From Methanomassiliicoccales archaeon LGM-DZ1 (GTDB lineage Archaea > Thermoplasmatota > Thermoplasmata > Methanomassiliicoccales > Methanomethylophilaceae): a DNA stretch of 64,000 nt. Location of the stretch: NCBI GenBank assembly GCA_030168595.1, contig CP115556.1, positions 1-64,000 on the forward strand, given 5' to 3'. The translations under genes were made by a program, and so were the position numbers. The notes beneath the pieces are model-generated. The model worked only from the letters and a program-made list of their open reading frames with translations, was not told where the DNA came from and searched no databases. Every line of letters begins with the position of its first letter. Position 1 is the stretch's first letter. Positions 24,813 through 34,439 of this stretch are shown in pieces.

Positions 24813-26687
24813 ATGATCGCTTATCGGAAGACCTATAGCGAATTCGAACAGGATATAATTCACAATAGAATCGAAGATGAAGTGACGAAAAGCCTGCCCT
24901 TCGAAGTAGGTGAATCTGAGAGAAGGTCATTCCGCAATTCTCTTCCGGCGATCCATACCGCTCTCCAGAACTGCAATATCCCCGGAGATGTGGAGGTTGC
25001 TCTGGAATACAGGATCCCCCTTACCAACAGAAGGGTAGATTTCATCATCGCTGGCTCCGACGATGAAGGGAAAGACCATCTGGTGATCTGCGAGCTCAAA
25101 CAGTGGGAATCCGTGATCCATACGGATATGCCGGATATCGTGCGGGTCGGCAAAGAAGATAAGGTCCACCCGTCCTGGCAGGCCTACAGTTACGCTTCCA
25201 CGATCTCCAATTTCAATGAGTACGTGGAAAGTTCCGGACTGGAAGTGGACACCTGCACATTCCTGCACAATTATGAACGCCAGTATGCCGAGGAACTTCT
25301 GGATCCCGTTTACACCGAAGGGATAGAACTGGCAAAGCCCTTCATCTCCGACCAGTACGATGAACTTGCCGAATTCATTTCCAGATACATCACGAAACCT
25401 TCCAAGAACAAGATCCTGTTTGAGATCGATAACGGGCGCATCCGCCCCTCCAAGATGCTGGCCGACTGCATAGGCAGCCTCCTCAACAATGTCTATGAGT
25501 ACAACCTGATCGACGAGCAGCGGATCGTGTACTCCAACCTCTACAGGGAGATCCGGCAGTCGTTCAAGTACGGGGGGCGCAAGCAGGTCTTCATCGTCCG
25601 CGGAGGAGCGGGCACCGGGAAGAGCGTCATCGCCATTCAGCTGATGGCCAATCTCATCGGGGAAAAGAGGAACGGGAAGACAACCTTCTACGTAGCCAAG
25701 AGCAGCTACGTCAAAGAAGCTTATTTCAACAAACTCACCAGGGGCGTTCCCCAATATAGTTTCCTCAGGACCCTTTTCAAGGGGTCCAGCAGCTTCATCG
25801 ATTCTCCGCTCAACGAGATCGACGTGCTTCTTGTGGATGAGGCGCACAGGCTTACCGAGAAAAGCAAGATGTCATGGTTCTACAAAGGCGAGAACCAGAT
25901 CAGGGAGATCATCCATGCTGCCAGGGTCTCGGTGTTCTTCATAGATGAGACCCAGAGCATCGACATCAAGGACTTCGGTACCGTCGATCACATCAGGGAA
26001 GCGGCGGAAGCCGAGAATGCGGAGTTCCATTGCGAGGACAAATACGTCCTCAGATCCCAGTTCAGATGCAACGGGAGCGACGAGTACGTCGCATGGTTGG
26101 ATGCCGTCCTCTACAATGAAACGTACGAACCATCCGGGGAGAAGGTCGATTACGACATCAGGATAATCGATGACGTGAATGAGATGAAAGAGCTCATCAA
26201 AGAGAAGAACAGCAGTTCGAAGACGCCGTCCAGGATGCTCAGCGGAGATGTTTTCGAATGGAAGTCCCGGACAGATAAGAACGCCGTCGATATAACGATC
26301 GGGGATTTCCAGGCTCAATGGAACAAGACCAAGTCTTTCGCGACCGACCCCAAATCGATCGACGAGGTTGGCTGCATCCATACCTCCCAGGGCATGGAAT
26401 TCGAATATGCGGGAGTGATCATCGGCGATGACCTCTTGTATCGCGATGGGAAAATCCTGACCGATTACACCAAGCATCCGAAAGGCGCAGGGGAGTTCAA
26501 AAGGCCCCACAGGAACAAACCCCTGCCGGAAGATGCAGGGACGATCGATAAGCTGATCCGCAACACCTACAAGGTGCTTCTGACCCGCGGGCAGAAAGGC
26601 TGCTACATCTATGTCATGGATGCCGAACTGAGGGAATATCTGAAAGATGCCGTCAATATGCTTCTCGGCAGAAGGATAGATGGCTGA
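24813..26687 (+). CDS. Nuclease-helicase fusion (PD-(D/E)XK plus DUF2075-type helicase), copy 1
   Basis: 624 residues. The N-terminal part has E65, then VDFIIAG (D76) and ICELKQW (E94, K96), the order of a PD-(D/E)XK nuclease. The C-terminal part is a superfamily 1 helicase of the DUF2075/COG3410 type: Walker A GGAGTGKS near residue 265, Walker B LLVDEAHRL near residue 340, HTSQGMEFEYAGVII, and motif VI VLLTRG. The start at 24813 matches the paralog start. It is probably a nucleic acid-processing or defence enzyme; the role is inferred. It is convergent with the paralog broken by IS copy 4. Confidence 0.85.
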   Translation: MIAYRKTYSEFEQDIIHNRIEDEVTKSLPFEVGESERRSFRNSLPAIHTALQNCNIPGDVEVALEYRIPLTNRRVDFIIAGSDDEGKDHLVICELKQWESVIHTDMPDIVRVGKEDKVHPSWQAYSYASTISNFNEYVESSGLEVDTCTFLHNYERQYAEELLDPVYTEGIELAKPFISDQYDELAEFISRYITKPSKNKILFEIDNGRIRPSKMLADCIGSLLNNVYEYNLIDEQRIVYSNLYREIRQSFKYGGRKQVFIVRGGAGTGKSVIAIQLMANLIGEKRNGKTTFYVAKSSYVKEAYFNKLTRGVPQYSFLRTLFKGSSSFIDSPLNEIDVLLVDEAHRLTEKSKMSWFYKGENQIREIIHAARVSVFFIDETQSIDIKDFGTVDHIREAAEAENAEFHCEDKYVLRSQFRCNGSDEYVAWLDAVLYNETYEPSGEKVDYDIRIIDDVNEMKELIKEKNSSSKTPSRMLSGDVFEWKSRTDKNAVDITIGDFQAQWNKTKSFATDPKSIDEVGCIHTSQGMEFEYAGVIIGDDLLYRDGKILTDYTKHPKGAGEFKRPHRNKPLPEDAGTIDKLIRNTYKVLLTRGQKGCYIYVMDAELREYLKDAVNMLLGRRIDG

Positions 26688-26729
26688 ATCATCTGACAGG
26701 GCCTCGCAGAGTGCGGCCCCTCCGTTATG

Positions 26730-26853
26730 TCAGCGGCTCGGCCGGTAAGTGCCAGACTCGGGATCTATAAGCGACCTGAGATATTCTCCGAGCGCCCTGT
26801 CCTCGCAGTAAACGTACGTCCCCTTCATCCCGCGGGTCAGGAGAACGTTGTAC
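26730..26853 (-). pseudogene. Nuclease-helicase copy 2, severed C-terminal tail
   Basis: Reading the minus strand from the duplication at 26848-26853: YNVLLTRGMKGTYVY, CEDRALGEYLRSLIDPES, GTYRPSR and TGA at 26730-26732. It matches the copy 1 tail (YKVLLTRGQKGCYIYVMD) and continues exactly in frame from RNTYN at 28578 once the IS is removed. It contains motif VI. It is cut off from its start, so it is probably not translated. Confidence 0.75.
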
Positions 26854-28571
26854 CCTCACTCATGCAATGACTTGATAACAAGGTCATCGTAACAAGGACT
26901 TTTGATATGCTGGCTAATCCGAAATGAACGAGGGTTTTTATACAATCATTGTTATCATTCTTAACAATGAGTTACAAGGTCGTCCAGAAGCAGAGCAACG
27001 GCAGATACTACCTGTACGAGGTCACGGGAGTCTGGGATCCAGTCAAGAAGAACTCGAAACAGACCAGGACGTATCTGGGCGTGTGCGATGCCGAAGGCAA
27101 TCTGCTGAAGGAACCGGCCAGGAACAGGACGGTCAGCTGCAGTCCGGTGTACGGGCCGTACCAGCTGTTCGTACAGCTGGCGGAGAGGAGCGGACTCACG
27201 TCCGCTCTGGACGACGTGTACGGGGTGAGGGACGGAAGGAGGCTGCTGGCCATGGCCATACTGGGCATCGTGGATCCCGTGACCGTGAACCAGATGGAGA
27301 ATGCCATAGACGACACCTACCTGCGGGAACTTCTCGGTGTCGACTGGGGTTTCGAACAATCGTCGGTCTGCCGGTTCCTGCAGACCGTGGGCCACGCTTC
27401 GGAGCAGAGGGAACTCCTGTTCAACGAACTCGCCCCGAAGAGCGGATGCGTAATCTTCGACATAGTGTGCCTGGGCACGGATTCCGAGGACCTCGAATAT
27501 GCGGAGGTAGGAAGGAAGACCCACCTCACCGGATCCAGACAGTTCAATCTAGGCATGGTGCATTCGATGGAGGACAACCTCCCGTTCTGCTACCGCACCT
27601 ATCCGGGTTCGGTGGCGGACGTATCCACACTGGACAACATCGTCTCGGACCTCCGGACCATGGACTGTTCCCCCGTAGAACTGGAGATGGACAGGGGGTT
27701 CTTCAGCATAGGCAACGTGCAGATGATGCTGGAACGCGGAATGGGGTTCACCGTGCCGATACCTGCACGTGTCGGCATATCCAAACTGCTGCTGTCGGAG
27801 AGCGTCAGGGAGATAGACTCGCCCCTGAACACGGACTATCTGGCACGGTCGGTGGTGAGGGGATACGAGACATTCGTGAGACTTGAGGACGAGGAGCTGG
27901 TGAAAGCCTCCGAGGGGGACGCGGGGGCGATCAGGGCGTTGGTGTTCCAGGACGATTCGAAGCGTACAAAGGAGATCGCCACGCTGTATTCGAGGATCGG
28001 GGAGCTCGAGAACAGGCTGTCCGGTACGGAATACGACCGTTTCGCCAGGAAGAAGCTCACACGCACGGAACAGCAGACCGCGGATCTGCTGGAATTCGCC
28101 GCGGACGGCAACGGGAAGACCGTGGTGACGAGGAAACGCAATGCGATATCCGCCAAGGAGAACGCTTGCGGAAGGTTCGCGGTGATAACGACGTCGGACA
28201 AGCATTGGCTGGACCTGTTGATGCAGTACCGTCTCAGGAACGGGGTGGAATATGATTTCTCGCAGCTTCAGTCGGATCTGTTCGTGGGCATAACAGGTAA
28301 ATCGGACCAGGATTCCGCCGAAGGCGGACTCCTGGTGAACTTCCTGTCACTAAGGCTCAGGCTGACGCTGATAAACCTGCTGAAGGAAAAGGGATTGGCG
28401 GGCGATTACTGGGTCCCGGACGTGCTGAACACCCTGAAGAAGCTGAAGATCTCGTGCATCGGCGGGAAATGGAGACTGAACGAGGTCACCAAGGCCCAGA
28501 GGGAACTCTTCGAAGCTCTCGGGGTAAAAATCCAATGAACCCCTTGTTATCAAATCGATGCATAAGTGAGG
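26854..28571 (+). mobile_element. IS1634-like insertion sequence (copy 4)
   Basis: 1718 bp. The ends are CCTCACTCATGC at 26854 and GCATAAGTGAGG ending at 28571, with TTGATAACAAGG further in, closely matching copy 3. The 6-bp direct repeat TTGTAC flanks it at 26848-26853 and 28572-28577. It splits nuclease-helicase copy 2 near its 3' end. Confidence 0.9.
26967..28538 (+). CDS. IS1634-group DDE transposase (copy 4)
   Basis: 523 residues from ATG 26967 (MSYKVVQKQSNGRYYLYEVT), the start equivalent to copy 3. Catalytic landmarks are IFDIVCLGTDSEDLEYAEVG, LEMDRGFFSIGNVQ and RLRNGVEYDFSQLQSDLF. The frame is complete, so the element may be active. The frame could extend to 26949, but that part lies over an AT-rich inner repeat. 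Confidence 0.9.
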   Translation: MSYKVVQKQSNGRYYLYEVTGVWDPVKKNSKQTRTYLGVCDAEGNLLKEPARNRTVSCSPVYGPYQLFVQLAERSGLTSALDDVYGVRDGRRLLAMAILGIVDPVTVNQMENAIDDTYLRELLGVDWGFEQSSVCRFLQTVGHASEQRELLFNELAPKSGCVIFDIVCLGTDSEDLEYAEVGRKTHLTGSRQFNLGMVHSMEDNLPFCYRTYPGSVADVSTLDNIVSDLRTMDCSPVELEMDRGFFSIGNVQMMLERGMGFTVPIPARVGISKLLLSESVREIDSPLNTDYLARSVVRGYETFVRLEDEELVKASEGDAGAIRALVFQDDSKRTKEIATLYSRIGELENRLSGTEYDRFARKKLTRTEQQTADLLEFAADGNGKTVVTRKRNAISAKENACGRFAVITTSDKHWLDLLMQYRLRNGVEYDFSQLQSDLFVGITGKSDQDSAEGGLLVNFLSLRLRLTLINLLKEKGLAGDYWVPDVLNTLKKLKISCIGGKWRLNEVTKAQRELFEALGVKIQ

Positions 28572-30454
28572 TTGTACGTGTTGCGGATGAGCCTCACGGC
28601 TGTTGCGTCATCGACCGACTTCATGTGGATCCCGCTGTTGCGGTCCGATCTGGCGTTCTTCGTACGGTCGTAAACAATATGGCCGTTCTCATAGCGCATA
28701 TCCTTTCCGATGATGACCCCGCAGTAGTTCATGTCCAGCCCTTGGCAGGTGTGGATGCATCCGACCTCGTCGACGGAAGATTCGTCGTTGAGCCACGAAT
28801 AATCGCTGCCTGTCGACGCATTGCGAAGGTTCCATTTCGCTTTGAACTTCCCGCCGTCGAGGACGATGTCCCAGACATCCTCGCTGCGATCCTTCCCCTT
28901 GGACGCCCACTCGTAGGTGTAGCCCGCAACGAGGCGGCATTTCCCCGATACGGGCGCCGCCCCCGGCAGGAGATGCTTTTCGGCGGCGATCCTCTCCCTT
29001 TCCTCCTCATCCTTCTCCCTGATGAGGCTGCGCATCTCCGAGGCGCTGTCGAACACGCGGAAATCGTACTGGAAGTCTCTTCTGTAGCGAATTGGCCGCG
29101 AGTATCCCAGGAACCCGCGGATGAACTCCATATAATCCCAACCTCCGAGCACGCGGAACTGGTTCGTGAGTTCCAGATCCTTCCCCTCAACGATCAGATA
29201 ATCATTGTCTTTGGAGATCGCCCTGATGCGTTCGACCGTTGCGAAATCGTCTTTGGTGACGGCTTGGTCCTCATCTATGAAGAACACGGCGACGCGCGTG
29301 CTTCTGATGCATCTCTCGAGCACGTGCGCATCTTTTCCGATGCCGATACCGCCTTTGAAGTCGAATAAGCGGTGGGCCTCGTCGAAGAGGACGCAGTCAT
29401 ATTCCAGCGCCCTTCCTTTGGCGAGCGAGGTCGGATACAGGAATAGGTTCTTCAGAGCAGAACGGGTGTACTCGCGTTCCTTCCCGATCAATTCCTGGTA
29501 CATCATGACCCTGGGCGCCGCATTGGCCGTCACATAGGCCGCATTGATGATCGGATGGCCATCCTTCGGGTGGATGAGCTCTCCCAGTGCATTCATCGCG
29601 ACTATCGACTTCCCCGTTCTCGGCCCGCCTTTGATGATGATCGTCCGGCAGGAACTGTTCTTCTGAGCCTCACGGGCCATGCTGACTATGGTCGCCACCG
29701 ATTTTGCCTGCGAATCATCATAGCTGAAGAACCCGTTCCCGTCCAGAGAATCCCTCAGCATATTCGATAACTGGGGGCTCGGAAGGATGCGGCTGTTCTC
29801 TATCCGGTACAGTAGTTCCGGATCCTTGTATCTGACATGGGCTTTCAGGAAAGCGATGAGCTTCTCGACATCTTCGCTCAGGAATGCGGGGCTGCTTTTC
29901 ACCAGCGGGAAGATGTCCTCATTCTGAAGGAAGACCGAACGCCTCTCCGGCATGTTGTGCAAATAGGAACAGGCGGAGATCTTTACCCCCTTGTCCTGGA
30001 TGTAGAAGTTGAAATATTGCAGAAGGTTCGCATAATTCTGCGCCTGATAGGAAGGGTGCCAGCAGTCCTGGTCTTCGCTGCTGCCTCCGGGATTGGTCAC
30101 TACGTGGTCAGGCAGCTTGCTCTCGGTTGCCTCGCTCCACTGTTTGAGTTCGACGATGACGGCTGATTCCTTTTCATCAGCATCGAGGCCGTAGATGATG
30201 AAGTCTATCTGATTGCGGCGGCCTTTGATCCTGTATTCTATGGCTATGCCGCATTCAGGGTCGAGTCCGGAGCGCTGGACAGCGTCTGCGATCACCGGAA
30301 GGGAATTCTCCCAGCTCCGTTCGATGCCGATTTCGCCGGCAAGGCCGCGATTAAGGCAGCAGTCAAGGATTTCCTGGCCGAATTTCTTGTTGGGCTGGCT
30401 GTTGGGAGGGCAATCCCTCAGGAAATTGGAGACGCTGTCGTTGTAGATGATCAT
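28572..30454 (-). pseudogene. Nuclease-helicase fusion, copy 2, truncated by IS copy 4
   Basis: Paralog of the gene at 24813. It has the nuclease residues E73, D84, E102 and K104 (IDFIIYG ... IVELKQW), Walker A GGPRTGKS, Walker B CVLFDEAHRLF and HTCQGLDMNYCGVII. After RNTYN the frame enters the IS and stops at 28550 after LTYASI. The lost tail lies at 26730-26853. Joining 30454-28572 and 26847-26730 gives 2001 nt (667 codons) in frame, confirming a simple insertion. The remaining protein lacks motif VI, which carries a catalytic arginine in SF1 helicases, so helicase function is probably lost while the nuclease domain is intact. The ATG at 30454 is chosen by alignment with copy 1. Confidence 0.8.
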
Positions 30455-30499
30455 CGAATCGCCCAAGGATGTTAATGCCGGGGTATGCTCCAATCGGAA

Positions 30500-31333
30500 T
30501 TAAATCGAATGCCAGATCCCTTCGAAGTCCACTCCTGCCTCGATCGCCTCATCGAGCAGGGAATCGAGGTTCCGCAGGAACTCCTGATGGACGTCGCCCC
30601 TGCCGATGGTCCCCTTGGCCTTCGACAGGCTGTCCTCCTCGGGGAACCTCAGCGGCGCATACGGCACCGTGCCCAGGAACTTCATACCCGTGAGTTCCTC
30701 GATCTTATCGATCCCGGGGCCCAGCAGGGACCCGTCCCCGCGGAAGCGGTTGATGAGGAACCCTTTCATCAGGGGCTTCAGTTCCTCGGGCATCAGCAGC
30801 CATGTTCCGTAGATGGCGGCGAACACGCCTCCCCTGTCGATGTCGCCTACAAGCACCGACGGGATCCTCCGCGCCCTCATCATCCCCGTATTGGCGATGT
30901 CCCTGCTCATGAGGTTGATCTCCGCCGGGGAACCGGAGCCCTCGCACACCACCGCTTCGTACTCGGACATCAGCCTGTCGTAGGACTCGCATGCTTTCGG
31001 CATGAGCTCTTTGTGAAGGTCGTCGCTCCAGCTAACGTCCCTGTAGGGCTCTCCCTTGAGCATGATCTGCATCCTGCCGTTCCCGGCCGGCTTCAGGAGC
31101 AACGGGTTCATGTCGGCCGAGGGCTCGATCCCGCACGCCCATGCCTGGAATGCCTGCCCCATGCCGATCTCCTTCCCGTCCTCGGTGACGCAGCTGTTCA
31201 GCGAGAGGTTGGACGCTTTGAACGGCGCAACCTTCACGCTTTTCCGGACCAGCCACCGGCAGAACAGGGCGTCGGAGGTGGTCTTCCCGCAGTCGGAAGA
31301 GGTGCCGATGAAAAGGACCGACTTCGCCGCCAT
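30500..31333 (-). CDS. CbiP/CobQ-like cobyric acid synthase, N-terminal domain only
   Basis: 277 residues covering only the ATP-binding (dethiobiotin synthetase-like) half of cobyric acid synthase: VLFIGTSSDCGKTT (P-loop), FKASNLSLNS, EGSGSPAEINL and VLVGDIDRGGVFA. The glutaminase domain that normally follows (total about 490-500 residues) is absent and the protein ends at a TAA. Its start overlaps the upstream full-length homolog by 100 nt in another frame. It may amidate a different corrinoid or tetrapyrrole with ammonia from a partner. Specific function unknown. Confidence 0.85.
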   Translation of the reverse strand: MAAKSVLFIGTSSDCGKTTSDALFCRWLVRKSVKVAPFKASNLSLNSCVTEDGKEIGMGQAFQAWACGIEPSADMNPLLLKPAGNGRMQIMLKGEPYRDVSWSDDLHKELMPKACESYDRLMSEYEAVVCEGSGSPAEINLMSRDIANTGMMRARRIPSVLVGDIDRGGVFAAIYGTWLLMPEELKPLMKGFLINRFRGDGSLLGPGIDKIEELTGMKFLGTVPYAPLRFPEEDSLSKAKGTIGRGDVHQEFLRNLDSLLDEAIEAGVDFEGIWHSI

Positions 31334-33153
31334 CGCCTCTTCGCCCCCGCGAACTCCAGGAACCTGTCCATGTCCATGTTCGCTTCGAAACCGTCGGCCA
31401 GCTTCTCGATGCTCTGCTCGATGATATCGTCATATTCCACGGCGGGCTCGTCGGCAGGCTTCTTCCCGTCATGCCTGATGAGCGACATGAACATCCTCCG
31501 GAAGGCCGGGCGGTCGAGGACGCCGTGCAGGTACGTCCCGAACAGCATCTCGTCCTTCTTGACCGAGCCTTCTGTCTCGCCTTCGCGGCCGCGCGAGGTA
31601 ATCCTGAACAGCGGCTGCTCCTTCACGTCGGTAAGGCCCATGTGGATCTCGTATCCTTCCACGTCCCCTCCGCCATCGATGATCTCGGCGCGGTCCCTGC
31701 GCACGACCTTGGCGTAATCCTTCCAATAGGATTCGTTGCCGAAGAACCCGAGGCCCTCCCAATCGCCGGTCTTCTTCCCCTCGATGCCGTTGGGGTCGTG
31801 CAGCATCCTGCCCATCATCTGGTAGCCGCCGCAGATGCCCAGGATGGGGATTTTCCCTTTGACCTGCTTCAGGGCATCGCAGATCCCGGTGTCCTTCATC
31901 CACTGCAGGTCGTCCACGGTGTTCTTCGTTCCCGGGAGGATGACCGCATCCGCTGAGAGCACTTCTGCGGGGGTTTCCGCGAAGATGACGGTCGCATCCT
32001 CGGCGCACAGGGGATCGATATCGGTGAAGTTGGCGATCCTGGGGAACTTGATGACCGCGATCACGGCGCTCCCGTGCCCGCGGGACCCGCCGGAACGGAA
32101 CGCCTCGGAATCCTCGGAGGGCAGGGCGACGTCCAGGTGCGGGATTATGCCGATGACGGGTATCCCGCACAGCTCCTCCAGTTGCTCCGCGCCCTTGCGG
32201 AAGCTGTCGGTCTTCCCCTCGATGTTGTTCAGGATGATCCCTTTGATCCTCTTCCTGTCCTCCTCGGGGATCAGCTTCACCGTGCCGAGCGCGTATGCGA
32301 AGGACCCGCCCCACTTCACGTTGACCACCAGGAGGCAGTCGGCATCGGCGATCTCCGCCGCCTTCATGTTGGCGATCTCGCGGTCGTAGATGTTGATCTC
32401 TGCGGGGGAGCCGGCGCCTTCCATGACCACGTAGTCGCAGCGCTTCTTCAGGAACTCGACGTTCCTCCTGACGGCCTCTTTCCCCTCGCCGGGGATGAAC
32501 TTCGAATAATACTCCGACGCGGTGAAGTCGCCGACGGGCTTCCCTTCGACGATCACCTGGGAGATCGAGTTCCCCTTGGGCTTCATCAATATCGGGTTCA
32601 TGTGCTCGTTGGCGTTCTTCAGGCCGGCCGCCTGCGCCTGCAGGACCTGGATCATGGCGATCTCCGCGCCCTTGGGAGTGACCTTGGAGTTCAGGCTCAT
32701 GTTCTGCGACTTGAACGGGGCGACGATGTACCCTCTCCGGTGCAGGATCCGGCAGATGGCGGCCACGGTCACCGACTTGCCGGCATCGGATGTCGCGCCC
32801 ACCACCATGATCGCCCTGCCCATCCGGAAGAACCTCTTCTTGGCCTCCGGGAGGATCTCGGTGCGGAAGCGGGGGTCCCCGGCCTCCAGGCCGAGCTCCT
32901 TGGCCTTCTGCATCGTGAAGGCGGCGACGACGTTCCGGTGGATGAAGAGGCAGTCCTCACAGGACCATACGTCGCGCCCGCGGCGGTCCTTCACGGAATA
33001 GCCGAGGTCGGGGTCCTCGCATGGATAGAAGGGGCAGTAGCAGAAGGAGCAGTTCTGTCCGGTGAAATGGCACGGGTGATAAGGGCACTCCCTGTTGGAG
33101 CCGATGTTCCCGGCCGCCAGCTCCTTCGCGATCTGAGCCTTGATGCAATCCAT
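31234..33153 (-). CDS. cbiP: Cobyric acid synthase with N-terminal cysteine-rich domain
   Basis: 639 residues. The N-terminus (about 1-80) is cysteine-rich (CPYHPCHFTGQNCSFCYCPF, then WSCEDCL) and resembles a small metal-binding domain associated with cobalamin genes. Next comes the ATP-binding domain (VVGATSDAGKSV, FKSQNMSLNS, EGAGSPAEINIYD, VVNVKWGGSFA) and then a glutaminase domain with ILGICGGYQMMG and GTYLHGVLDRP. It amidates cobyrinic acid diamide side chains during corrinoid synthesis, needed for methanogenesis from methyl compounds. The last 33 codons run into the next gene in another frame, so the natural stop may have been lost. ATG 33153 preferred over TTG 33156. Confidence 0.9.
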   Translation of the reverse strand: MDCIKAQIAKELAAGNIGSNRECPYHPCHFTGQNCSFCYCPFYPCEDPDLGYSVKDRRGRDVWSCEDCLFIHRNVVAAFTMQKAKELGLEAGDPRFRTEILPEAKKRFFRMGRAIMVVGATSDAGKSVTVAAICRILHRRGYIVAPFKSQNMSLNSKVTPKGAEIAMIQVLQAQAAGLKNANEHMNPILMKPKGNSISQVIVEGKPVGDFTASEYYSKFIPGEGKEAVRRNVEFLKKRCDYVVMEGAGSPAEINIYDREIANMKAAEIADADCLLVVNVKWGGSFAYALGTVKLIPEEDRKRIKGIILNNIEGKTDSFRKGAEQLEELCGIPVIGIIPHLDVALPSEDSEAFRSGGSRGHGSAVIAVIKFPRIANFTDIDPLCAEDATVIFAETPAEVLSADAVILPGTKNTVDDLQWMKDTGICDALKQVKGKIPILGICGGYQMMGRMLHDPNGIEGKKTGDWEGLGFFGNESYWKDYAKVVRRDRAEIIDGGGDVEGYEIHMGLTDVKEQPLFRITSRGREGETEGSVKKDEMLFGTYLHGVLDRPAFRRMFMSLIRHDGKKPADEPAVEYDDIIEQSIEKLADGFEANMDMDRFLEFAGAKRRWRRSRSFSSAPLPTAGRPPPTPCSAGGWSGKA

Positions 33154-33416
33154 CAAGGAACAGGAATGGATGAAGAATATTAGTGTTATCTGAACATCTA
33201 ATCATTGGATTGATTATCCGCACCGTTGCAGACAGCGGAAAAATCCTATGAACTGCCTGTTCTGCTGATCTTCGGCGGAGGTTTCCGCAGGCCCGATCCT
33301 CTCATCATTCAGCGGTTTCAAGAAGATCCGGGAGGCCTTTCAGCAGAATCAAGGCGAGCAGTTTCGACGTAAAAATAGTTTTATCCTGTCAAATTCTAAA
33401 CAAATTGTGTCATAAC
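33154..33416. other. Divergent intergenic region
   Basis: No gene is seen. AGTTTTATCC around 33377-33386 is a likely TATA box for the gene at 33417. Confidence 0.35.
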
Positions 33417-34262
33417 ATGGCTGCGCTGATATTCACAGACAGGAAGATCGAGGGCCACTGTGAACTCCTCCCTTTGAAATTCGCTCAGAAGGGGGATAAT
33501 CCGTTATATCGCTGGGGTCCGCTGATCTTCAGGTGCTACGACAGCATGAAGAACGGCATGCTTGCAAAAGAGTTCGATAAGGTAGACTTCGGCATCGACA
33601 CGGCGGATCTTCATGTCTACATGTGTGCCGCGACAGAGTACGATAGAACGGGCCGGGCCGTTTCCACCATCTATGACAGCATGCACAGATGCTGTTTCCT
33701 GCTGCCGTTCATCTGCAGGTACCTGAGAGATGGGAGATACATCGCGATACACATGGACGACGACGGATGGGATTCGCATTACCATCCCACAATCGATATC
33801 TCTGTGTCCCCGAATGGCATCAGGAACCTCCAGTCCGGCCTGATGAACATGGACGCGATGTTCATATTCAGGCGCGAAGGCGGGACGTATGAGTTCCTCG
33901 CCCGCATCTTCGACGAGATGTGCCGCGGCACTCCCGTAAAGAGCGGATGGGATCTCTGGACGGTCCCGAAGGAGAAGATGACCGCCGGCGATCTCCTGGA
34001 GAGGATCGGTTCGGATTTCCGTGCTATAGTGGCTGTAAGGCCGTTCGATCCGGAAAGGGACGGCGAACCTGTGGCCGGTCAGACCGAAGTGGGGGAAACC
34101 ATAACCGCCGACGAGGCGAGGAATCTGGGGCAGATCGAGGGGTATCATCTATGGTTCTTCATGTACCCTTATGATCCTGATACATACCGCAAAATGAATC
34201 CGGAACTGTATATCCGTTTATCAGAATACGGAACCCTGCTTGATCGCTCCCCATCAAAATAA
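33417..34262 (+). CDS. Unrecognised paralogous family, member 2
   Basis: 281 residues. Same family as the genes at 23661 and 43666: AALIFTDRKIEGHCELL, FGIDTADLHVYMC, HMDDDGWDSHYHPTI, MDAMFIFRREGGTYEFLARIFDEMC and WTVPKEKMTAGDLLERIG. The H-x5-W-x2-H-Y-H-P motif is kept. ATG 33417 is chosen because the same residues begin the remnant at 23554; 33405 would add four. No function can be assigned. Confidence 0.75.
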   Translation: MAALIFTDRKIEGHCELLPLKFAQKGDNPLYRWGPLIFRCYDSMKNGMLAKEFDKVDFGIDTADLHVYMCAATEYDRTGRAVSTIYDSMHRCCFLLPFICRYLRDGRYIAIHMDDDGWDSHYHPTIDISVSPNGIRNLQSGLMNMDAMFIFRREGGTYEFLARIFDEMCRGTPVKSGWDLWTVPKEKMTAGDLLERIGSDFRAIVAVRPFDPERDGEPVAGQTEVGETITADEARNLGQIEGYHLWFFMYPYDPDTYRKMNPELYIRLSEYGTLLDRSPSK

Positions 34263-34439
34263 TGAGGCGGCCTCACTGGGCACTGCCATGAAATTCCAGG
34301 GGGATCGGATCGAATTCCAGATTCTGGAAGTTCACTCCTCCTGGGCAGCGGCAGGATCATCGAACAGGTTTCAAAACATAACATTAAAAAGTTATGCAAA
34401 ATCGCATGTTTTTTATGATGCGACCTCGAATGTTCCGCC

